Below the pieces are notes generated by a model. The model was not told where the DNA came from. It did no database searches and saw nothing but the letters and a program-made list of their open reading frames with translations. From contig JBAMJR010000188.1 of the NCBI GenBank assembly GCA_038501785.1, forward strand, positions 798,501-862,500: a stretch of 64,000 nt of DNA, read 5' to 3'. How positions within the stretch are numbered: position 1 is the stretch's first letter; every line of letters begins with the position of its first letter. The stretch is from Myoxocephalus aenaeus. Taxonomy: Eukaryota; Chordata; Actinopteri; Perciformes; Cottidae. Position numbers and translations under genes: made by a program. Positions 56,245 to 64,000 of this stretch are shown piece after piece.

Positions 56245-56360
56245 TGCATCGATGAATTACCAATTCTTTGACCTTACGCTGATGCTCCCAGTTTTCAGCC
56301 ACGTAACATTGATGCTCCATAATGCGAGCGCCCACTGTTTCTGGTCATGTCATAATACAC

Positions 56361-56570
56361 TCAGCACAAATTCCTCTTGAGAGTCATGATATTGTTGTGC
56401 ACAAAGTATTTGATCACTTTCCAGTCTCTTCCATTGTCCTTGAGAGTCACATTCTCATTCAAGCATCTTGTACAGTCCACTTTCATTGGGATCTTCATTT
56501 CCTTTAGGAAGTCCTTGAAATGCTCTTTGATGATGTCTCTCAGTCTGGGACTAGGGCCGCCTTGGCTTCC
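56361..56570 (-). CDS. Alternative last exon of the SET-kinase gene
   Basis: A strong acceptor (tttggtcctttctag) ends at 56571 and opens straight into 69 codons and a TGA. The frame that is open is phase 0. It fits splicing from exon 58759-58908 (phase 0 end) but not from 57537-58656 (phase 1 end), which would read GKPRRP and stop. Joined to the former, the protein would be 575 aa without zinc fingers. The encoded tail has RLRDIIKEHFKDFLKEM, then DCTRC and GRDWKVIKYFVHNN. I do not recognise a family. A polyadenylation signal follows. It could instead belong to a separate gene or be spliced to an exon I missed. Confidence 0.5.
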   Translation of the reverse strand, partial: GSQGGPSPRLRDIIKEHFKDFLKEMKIPMKVDCTRCLNENVTLKDNGRDWKVIKYFVHNNIMTLKRNLC

Positions 56571-57369
56571 CTAGAAAGGACCAAAGAAAGTAAGACAAAT
56601 TTGAGGAATGAAGATGTCAAGATGTTTCATATAGACAATATGTTTTAGAGTCAAAGGAATAAAGCACCCGTTTGACTTTTGATGGCCGTGCAGATTTTTT
56701 TTTTTCTTGAGGTAGCAGCTTTTCCTATAGCATGTCTATCCTTTGAGTTCCTTATCCTCCTGGAGCTTTTTTTTTTTCACAGATTTTTCGAAAATGAGGA
56801 AGTGAGTTTTTAAAAAACTCAAACGCTTCTAGATCATCAACCACAGGTCCGATTTAAGAAATGTAAACTGCTAAAGTACTGTAAACCCTTGTGAGAAGAG
56901 AAACGAATAATTCCGTAATTCCGTAAGCTCCTCAACATGACTGAGCGATTATAACGTTTCACTATTTAACTAATTTAGTACCCCTAACAACCGCGAGATT
57001 CAGGTCAAAATTGCTAATTTTTCTATTTCTGAACCGAGAAACATGATTTTTGAACTGGAAAGGCTTGAAAAAGTGTCATTGCTTGTGTTTATTGTGATTA
57101 TTATTATTATTGAAGATTTGGATGATTTAGGTCTTAATCTTTCTAAAGAGGTGCAGTATTACTCTGTGGCATGATGGGAAGGCACAATTTAAAATACAAT
57201 TTAAAAAAAAAAACCTCTGGGAGCGATCGAGGAGTAATTTTTTTATTGACTTTTGATCATATTTATGCAGAAAATAAATAATAAATATACTTTTTTTTTT
57301 TTTTTTAAGCCAACGAGTTGCGGATTCTTTAGAGATCAAGGACAATAGGGTCTGGTATTCATATCAAGG

Positions 57370-60300
57370 TCATATGAGCTGCAGAACACCTACGTCAACC
57401 CTAGGGTTGATGAGGCTCATATGGATAGCAATAAATACTTTAAAGTTAATTAAACATGGGTTTTTAATAAAAAAGTATAATACATCTGATTGACTAGTTG
57501 AAAGTGAGTGATATAGTACATGCAGTGACAACCTACCTCCCGGCCTTCTGGTAGCTGTCTGCTCAGATTGGACATCATCTGAATCAGAGTTGTTGGTCTC
57601 CTCTTCAGCTGCAACACCTTTCTTTGCCACATGGGTCGTCCATTCCAGTTCAATCAACCTGAGGAAGTTGTCTGCTCTTTCCTTTGCGGCGGCGTCCCCT
57701 TGACGCAGAGCTTCTCCTTGCAAAATACATGAAACCTTCACAAGGGATTGCTGCAGTTTAAGGGCTGTGGAGGGAACTGAGAATCGGTTCGTTAAGCTAT
57801 CGAACCCAGTCATGCTTTTTACAGCCTCGAGTACTGTGTTGAACTTTCCTGGGTTGATCAAGTCCTTCAAAAAGACAACGTCTTCATCAAATCTTCTTGC
57901 CACCATAACAAGTCTGGCGAGTTCCCTCATCTTATTCCGGATGTCTGCCCGATGTCGTCCAGCCGCTTCGTTTTTGAGGAACATTCTCTCTCCCAATGAA
58001 ATGATCAGCGTGTCCGACTTCACCACTTGAGCCACGGCGTCATGCGTCATGCCATCAAGAACTTTCTTCAGTCTGTCGGAAATTGCGGTGTCCGTGGGCA
58101 ACATCATGGAACAACGTGACTGAACTCTTCTTTTCACCGGCCCGTCCTCCTTCACTTGTAGTTTGCAGCGCTTGTGATGTCTCCAGAGGTCGGTTCTGAC
58201 GTACATAGCGAAGCAGAACTTGCAAGGCAGATAGTCTGCTGCTGCCGTTTGATAAGTCGCCTGCCTTTTCGGTATGATTTGTCCTTTTCCAGAGAACAGG
58301 ACCGAACAGTTGTGCTGATAGTTCCCCATGTTTCTAACTTTGCCCAAAAGAAGCGTTTGCTTGCCTTGTTTGCACACAAGTGCTTTCGCCACTTCAGCTT
58401 TATCCGAATGTTTCTGCTTGAGATGTCTGGTGATCTTTGCGTACGGCTTCTCGCAGTAAAGGCAGTAGTTCCTCTTATCATAGATCCGCTGCTGTGCAGT
58501 GTTTGAGGACATTTTCACGTTGATATGTTGTTGATCCATCGCCTTTGGGATGTTTGAAGGTCGTTTTCCTTGGGTCACTTCCTTTTCTGCTACTTCTTCC
58601 TCTTGTTGTTCTTCATCTGACCCTTCCAAGGAAGGGAAAACTTCTTGCTCAGTGGTCTAAAATAAAGAAATGTAACTTATTAAAAAATAGAATACATTCA
58701 TACATACACCATATGCATTTTTGACCAACTCTGGTTACGTAATTAAACCGCTAATTACCGTTCCACGCACAGACGATTCCTCTTCAGAGGAAGAGGATGA
58801 ATCCATCAGGTCACTGCTAGTTATCTGTGGAGGATCACTGAAAGCACTCTCTGAGATATCCGTCTCCTCTCGGGTTTCGGGACAGCACTTTGCTGTTGGT
58901 GCACGGTCCTGTAACAACCAAAATGAAAAAAAAACATTGCATGACTAATTTCGTAGCCGCTGTTCATACAATACAATTGGCTAATCTAGAAAATTATTCA
59001 CAACCTCACAAATGAAGCAATTCAGCTAATTCCCCGAATGGTTTTATACAACCAGAGGTATTAAATAGATTTGCCTTTGTATGAACAGTATACGTTGCCT
59101 CCATTGTAAATAAACATTTTTATAACCCAACCCTACTTCAACACAATTAAGCACTTACTTCATTTCTATTCTCATTGGCAAAGTTGTTGTTGGTTCCAGT
59201 GTCTTCAGGCTCACGTGTCAAACCTGTAAATAAGTAAAAGACGGGTTCATCATTTCCACAAATACTCACATTAACATATAAAAACATTTATAGAGTGTCA
59301 GTCTTGAAACGTACCTGTGACGGCCTGAAGGCATTCCTCAAGGGTCGGACGGTCTTCAAACGATCTACTCAGCATTCTGGTAATAATGTCTTTCTGGCTC
59401 GTCCATCTTTCTTCACATTGAAGAGTGAAGTTTCCTGTTCTGACATTTAGATATAGCCCAACTTGATCCTGGGAGTAGGGCGTCATCGTTTGATAGGGAT
59501 GCTGCCCATCAGTCAGGATGTAATGCAACAAGCACCCTGCTACCTAAAAGGCAATGCATCGATTTAAAACAATGTCCACTAACAGTGAAAATCACAGTGG
59601 TCATTTAAATCATGTTAAAGCTGTACTTACTTGGATATCTGATTCTTTCTTGTATTCTAAGAATCCAGCTTCCTCAAAACTGGACCAAGACATTTGGCCA
59701 AGATCCAGTTTTTTGCTGACTCCAAAGTCTGCGATAAACAGTTTACTGTTGATATCTGTAGACGAGTAAAAAGGGTTGTTAATCATATACCATTTAAAAC
59801 GACATCCACAAAATTACAGACTAGTATTATCAAAATGTATGCATTTACCGAACAGAATATTTTCAGGCTTGAGGTCTCTGTGCAGAATCCCATGTGAGTG
59901 GAGTTCCTGGAGTCCCAGTAATAACTGCCGGCATATTCCCAGTCTCCGCTGCTCGGTCAGGCTTTTCCTGTCCGGAAAGTCCTTGTTTTCAATCAGCTCC
60001 TTCAGACTGTACTCGCAGAGCGGGGAGACGAAACGGGCGAAGAACTCGTCTTCCAACACGGCGACGGGTTGCAAAAGATGTTCCGCTTGTAAGTATTCTG
60101 AACACAGGAAACGAGCCATGTCCAATTCCTTTCTGCAAACGTGTTTGGGAAGTCGTTTCACTGCCACCGGGGAGTTGTGGAAGAGTCCAGTGAAGATCTC
60201 TGCACAGTTGCGTCCATCTGCGATCTTCATCTTTGTGTTGACGACAAGGTCATCCACTTTCATGCCGGGGTCGGAGTCGAGACTTTCAAATGCAGTCTTC

Positions 60301-61127
60301 CATCGTGAGTCCTTCAAAAGAGCATAAAACCTCGGTTTAGATGATGCCAAAACACCATAAAACATAATAATGTCTAGAGAAAACATGTCTTCAGTGAATA
60401 CAAGTGAAGAAAAATAAATCTCCATATGTCTTTACCTTCTTTTCGGTGTGCTCATCACGGAAAGAAGCAATGGTTTCCTAAAAGACATTAGATTTACAGT
60501 GTTAGATTAATCATTTGAAGTATGCAAGTTTTAATCATTTACAATTTTTCATCAATCATCCTCCAAATCTATTTTTTATGCTGCACCATATAAGGGTCAC
60601 TAAACATTTAAGGTTTCAACCATATGCTTCACAGGAAGTTATGCCAGTGAGTAAAGCATATCTACAAGTTTGATACGGGTGAAAGAAGTCCTCACCACTT
60701 AGTTAAATGATTAAATCCCTTCATGGCATGTAACAAAATGTGAAAATATGAATTATATAAATAAATACATGTTGGCAGACTCCGTAGTCGTAGACGATTT
60801 CTTCCCCTGCGTTTATTTGCTTGATTGCAAATGCACACAGATGGCTTTTCTGTTCATCCAGTATCTGTTGGTCACAAACATAGAAATCTGAATTATAGTC
60901 ATTCTGTGTTATTGTCAAATAATAGTATGTTTAGGAGGATATTAGAAAGTCAATGACAAATAAGGCTTCCAAAATTAAAATAATACATCTTTTATATTTA
61001 TTTATATATCTAAATATAAAAAATAAAAATAAATATATATATATATATAAATAAATAAAAAAAGTATTTTAATTTTAGAAGCCTTATGTCATTCACCTCC
61101 TAATATACTCCTAAACATAATAAATAA

Positions 61128-61215
<88 letters not shown>

Positions 61216-62481
61216 AAAATATGACAGGGTAACTTCACTGCATTACTTACTATTTTCATTTTGCTGTTTGGCTTGATGTGATCATCATTGATGAATCTTC
61301 CAAGTCTCGCGCTGGCCTTACTGCTATCAACACTGCAGAGGGAAATTATTTTTATTACAGTTTAAAAATATGATTAAGAAAAGTCGCCGTATGTACAGTC
61401 AGGTCCATGAAGATGTGCTTTAAGTGCAGACTTTCAGCTTTAATTTGAGGGTATTTACATCCAAATCAGGTGAACGGTGTTTTCATTTCAACTCTATTGT
61501 TGTGGTGTACAGAGCCAAAATAATGAAAAATGTGTCAATGTCCAAATATTTATGGCCCTGACTGTATAGTTAGAACATTCATGCAATTGTACTTACCAGA
61601 AAGTCTGTCCCAGAAAGCTGTAGAAATACAGGAACGCTGCCTCTGCCTCAGAGCGCTCTCTGAACAGAGCCGCTCCTGCAGAGCCGCTGACGTGTCGGCC
61701 AACAAACTCCAGCAGGAAGTCTCCCTGCTCCATGGTTCTGGTGGCAAATACCCCATAACCTGGTTAATATATGATGAAAGGAAATAGTTAATTATATTAT
61801 ATTCAGCTGCAAATGTAACAACATACCATGAACACCCAACACTAATAATCTCAGCAATTATAACACTGATGCATTGTTACTTTAAGGGTTTGGATTAAGA
61901 AAAGGCTTTCTTTGAAAACAATTACTGTATCTACATCTATGTAATTACACATCAGTGAGGACAAAGGTAAGATATGATACAGAGTATTCATCCTTAAAAC
62001 GTTCTAGCTGAGAGTTATATGAGATGATCGACGCCATTATCTATACACAACAGCTGAAAATAAACAGTGAAAGCATGTTTTTCTTTGTTTTGATTTACTT
62101 AATCAGTCTGATGGTTTTGTTTATAGTCTACAAATAAGAGTGCCATTGGTTTTCATATCTAACTCCTGACAAGAAAGCTAATAGATGCATTTACCACAGG
62201 GTCAAGCTATGCCTTTAAACTCTTCCTGGGCAGCACCTTTCATGTCAACATGTAACGGTTATACATAAAATACAATGCAGAGACTGTAATGATACACCAT
62301 TTCCTGCTTTACCATTCACTGGCAACTTTAATGACATGTTGTACCCAAGTTCGTACTGAACAGATCATCTTATCTTACCTTTCTCCTCACTGATGAATCT
62401 TTTCTGAAACGTGTCTTTATCTTCCCCAGAAGCAATGAAGTGCAACGCTTCTTTCTCAGGGAAAACTCTTCTCGGCCTCAT
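57370..62481 (-). CDS. SET methyltransferase - IRE1-like kinase - zinc-finger fusion protein, 11 exons
   Basis: Exons 62379-62481, 61597-61759, 61251-61332, 60769-60864, 60436-60477, 59849-60311, 59631-59755, 59315-59543, 59159-59223, 58759-58908 and 57370-58656 have compatible phases (1,2,0,0,0,1,0,1,0,0) and give 934 aa. Residues about 10-145 form a KMT5A-like SET domain (GYGVFATR, RLGRFINDD, GEEIVYDYG). Residues about 180-434 form a protein kinase (VAVKRL, HRDLKPENILF, IADFGVSKK, DRPTLEEC). Residues 457-560 are acidic and serine-rich. Two zinc fingers lie near 571-589 (CLYCEKPYAKITRH) and 651-671 (CKFCFAMYVRTDLWRHH). The ATG follows a non-coding exon 1. The model is one gene by phase logic, but exon 4 could read on to a stop (VFIYIIHIF and on), splitting off a SET-only protein. 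The last exon either runs to the stop at 57370 or uses a donor at 57536. Confidence 0.72.
57537..58656 (-). other. Zinc-finger module exon of the fusion gene
   Basis: A long exon starts at 58656 after a good acceptor. After an acidic run (DEEQQEEEVAEKE) it carries finger 1, C-x2-C-x9-H-x4-H, and finger 2, C-x2-C-x11-H, then C/H-rich residues. A helical region with DRLKKVLDGMTHD, IRNKMRELARLVM and FDSLTNRFSVPSTALKLQQS follows. I recall fish multi-copy proteins with this finger pair and helical region, sometimes continuing into a tyrosine-recombinase-like domain; that continuation is absent here. The donor at 57536 (ggag|gtaggt) may be used, or the frame runs on to 57370. Confidence 0.7.
59315..60311 (-). 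other. Protein kinase module, IRE1/RNase L-like
   Basis: Three exons (59849-60311, 59631-59755, 59315-59543) encode a kinase fold. Visible elements are the beta-3 lysine K214 in VAVKRL, a helix-C glutamate in CRKELDMARFL, the loop HRDLKPEN (306-313) and DFG (326-328). Sequence around LLGLQELHSHGILHRDLKPE, ADFGVSKKLDLG and SDIQVAGCLLHYIL resembles IRE1 and RNase L kinase domains. A glycine-rich loop (IADGRNCAEIF) is not canonical and no APE motif is seen after DFG. No KEN ribonuclease domain follows. Catalytic residues being present, activity is possible but unproven. Confidence 0.8.
60769..62481 (-). other. SET domain module, exons 2-5 of the fusion gene
   Basis: Four exons encode MRPRRVFPEKEALHFI, then KGYGVFATRTMEQGDFLLEF, then a spacer, then ARLGRFINDDHIKPN and HLCAFAIKQINAGEEIVYDYG. 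In order these are the start of the SET fold, the pseudoknot strand, and the C-terminal catalytic tyrosine strand. The closest family I recognise is KMT5A (histone H4 Lys20 monomethyltransferase) and its fish KMT5A-like relatives. The usual NHS of the SAM-binding pseudoknot is NDD here. The donor closing exon 5 (CAT|GTATTT, ending 60769) is weaker than the others. Confidence 0.8.
61131..61209. repeat. (AT)n microsatellite in the SET-kinase gene
   Basis: About 39 AT units in the intron between exons 61251-61332 and 60769-60864. A duplicated A/T-rich inverted segment (taatatcctcc/ggaggatatta-type) lies around 60930-61110. Confidence 0.95.
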
Positions 62482-62579
62482 TTTTCTGTGAAACATTTAA
62501 GAATATATTACACATGATACACTTTCTTGACTTATAATAAACTGATTCAAAATACAAATTAAGTGATGAAAAGCATCAT

Positions 62580-62720
62580 AACTTAGGTTATGATATTCAA
62601 TTACATTTTTTATGTATAGCCCAAAATCACAATTTACAAATTTGCCTCAGAGTGCTTTACAATCTGTACACACACGACTTCCTCTGACCTTTGACCCTCA
62701 CATCGGCAAAACTCAGTATT
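62580..62720. mobile_element. Probable SINE/LINE 3' fragment in intron 1 of the SET-kinase gene
   Basis: The block gcccaaaatcacaatttaca, then gcctcagagtgctttacaat and cgacttcctctgacctttga, is a familiar interspersed-repeat layout in fish genomes. It is short and truncated. Family not assigned. Confidence 0.45.
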
Positions 62721-62779
62721 TTTACAAAGCAGTGTGACCAACAAACTGAACTGCAGAGAACATACAATAAGGAACTTAC

Positions 62780-62870
62780 CTCTCGAGTGAGAATAAAGTA
62801 GAAAAGTCTCGTGGCTCAGAGGTCACCGCTTCCAGAGAGCAGCAAGAGTCCTGTGAACCTTCTGAGAGGA
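62780..62870 (-). other. Non-coding first exon of the SET-kinase gene
   Basis: A donor (cgagag|gtaagt) at 62779 on the - strand matches the acceptor (tttcacag) just 4 nt before the ATG at 62481. No ATG lies in the exon end. The 5' limit is not determined. Confidence 0.55.
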
Positions 62871-64000
62871 TCCCAAAGTACCCACATGATGTGACCAGCT
62901 ATCTGCACACTGATTGGTCCTCAGGATAAGACGGTCATTGTCAATGAAATGAGGAAAGAGTATCACATTTACATGACTATGCCACTAGCAGAGTGCTATT
63001 GAGACACACATGTGCAGTTAGTTTCAGCCTTTTAAAAGATTATTCTGGTTCTTAATTTTTCTGTGAATTATCTAAGAATATATTTTACATGATATACTGT
63101 CTTGACGTGATTTAAAATGCTCATTTATACAATTAGGAATGAAAAGCATGACAACTTGGGTGACTCTGTGAAAGTATATGAAACAATCAGTATTTTTAGA
63201 AAATAGTTCTACCAACAATCTGAATTGGCTTAACCATCCAAAGGGAATTTATAATTAGTTCACCTCTGTATATTTCATACAATGACCTTGGTCATTGTAT
63301 GAAATATACAGAGGTGAACTAATTATAAATTCCCTCTGTAATAAAGTCATAATGTACGCAATGTGACTTTATTGCATAGTTACACAGCTTTTTAGGTCGA
63401 GGTACCAGCACACATGTGCTTCATTGATCTTGGAGCGTGGGAGGGGTGTGAATCTGTGCCAGAAAAGATGTGACTAGTCCTCAGGTGTCTACAGAGTGGG
63501 GATGGTGTCCTGTGGCAGGAGCTGTGAGGTGTTTCCATATTGGGCTTCAGAGTAGCTAACTTCTGATGTTTTATCATGAGAAGTGATGGTTTTCACCAGA
63601 AACTATTCAGACTGACTGAGACATTACACTACAAGCTACTCAGGGAAGAGTAATTAAACAAGGTATGTCAAAAACATGTCCATTGAGAAGTTTGGTTTAG
63701 AAAAAACAGCATGTTTTTGCTTAGAATAAGTATTAGATTAATTTTTTAGTAGTAGATTAATTTGTAATAATTGGTGTAGAAACGGTGCCGTTTACAGATT
63801 ATACGGACATTAAATGACCTGCACATTGGAGTTAACTAATCACTAAAGTAGGATGACTATTCATTTTTGTGTAGTGATTAAATGGTTAGTGGACTTCATA
63901 CTAGTCTACTGTACCTGGTTTTACACCAGAGTTGACGATGATTAGCTGCAGCTGTGTCGACTCCGGCTCGTTAGTGGAACGGCCACCAATGGAAACTACT
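62871..64000. other. Right flank, no gene recognised
   Basis: No coding exon was recognised on either strand. It contains a perfect 94-bp palindrome (63242-63335) followed by a second small inverted repeat. The start of this stretch is probably the SET-kinase gene promoter. Confidence 0.6.
63242..63335. repeat. Perfect 94-bp palindrome, 46-bp arms, 2-nt centre
   Basis: The arms 63242-63287 and 63290-63335 are exact reverse complements, separated by TT. A second inverted repeat (aataaagtca and tgactttatt, about 63340-63373) abuts it. Probably a foldback transposon; an assembly artefact is possible. Confidence 0.9.

Larger units (their letters stand above)
55522..56360. other. Region between TTC39 exon 13 and the SET-kinase gene 3' end
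   Basis: It contains the CA repeat (55525-55609), then unremarkable A/T-rich sequence and the probable 3' untranslated region of the - strand gene. No TTC39 exon was found. Confidence 0.6.

Noticed and set aside
59814..60425. Kinase open frame starting with its own Met at 60425
   Set aside because: The first 38 residues read through an intron: a good acceptor precedes GAC at 60311 and a good donor lies at 60435. Kept only as a remote alternative start.

Overview
The window is vertebrate nuclear DNA, almost certainly from a teleost fish. Genes are split into short exons with GT-AG introns, microsatellites are very abundant, fish-type LINE 3' fragments are present, and the recognisable proteins are fish-like orthologues of vertebrate genes. 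No operon, CRISPR array, rRNA or tRNA was seen.

Left part (1-30,060): a distal-less homeobox pair in convergent, tail-to-tail order. The last coding exon of a dlx4 gene lies on the + strand at 6640-6882; its first exons are not in the window, so its last intron exceeds 6.6 kb. A complete three-exon dlx3 gene lies on the - strand (29917 to 24163). The 17 kb between them holds LINE fragments, microsatellites and several hairpins. A 480-bp minisatellite lies in the dlx4 intron, a roughly 570-bp tandem duplication in the second dlx3 intron, and a 500-bp polypyrimidine tract just upstream of dlx3.

Middle part (33,600-55,600): psmd11 (- strand, 12 exons, 422 aa, complete), rpain (- strand, 7 exons, 228 aa, complete) and, divergent from rpain, a TTC39-family gene (+ strand). 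Thirteen coding exons of the TTC39 gene (373 aa) are in the window, but its last third is not.

Right part (56,240-62,870): the most unusual locus. On the - strand, eleven coding exons with mutually compatible splice phases predict one protein. It joins a KMT5A-like SET methyltransferase domain, an IRE1/RNase L-like protein kinase domain, an acidic Ser/Glu linker, and a C2H2-type zinc-finger module known from multi-copy fish genes. A second possible 3' exon would replace the zinc-finger module. I know of no described protein with this combination. The gene lies either inside a large TTC39 intron or just beyond a truncated TTC39 gene.

The dlx genes encode developmental transcription factors, psmd11 a 26S proteasome lid subunit, and rpain the nuclear importer of replication protein A. 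They share no obvious pathway. All coordinates come from reading splice junctions by eye and checking exon phases; no search or alignment program was run.
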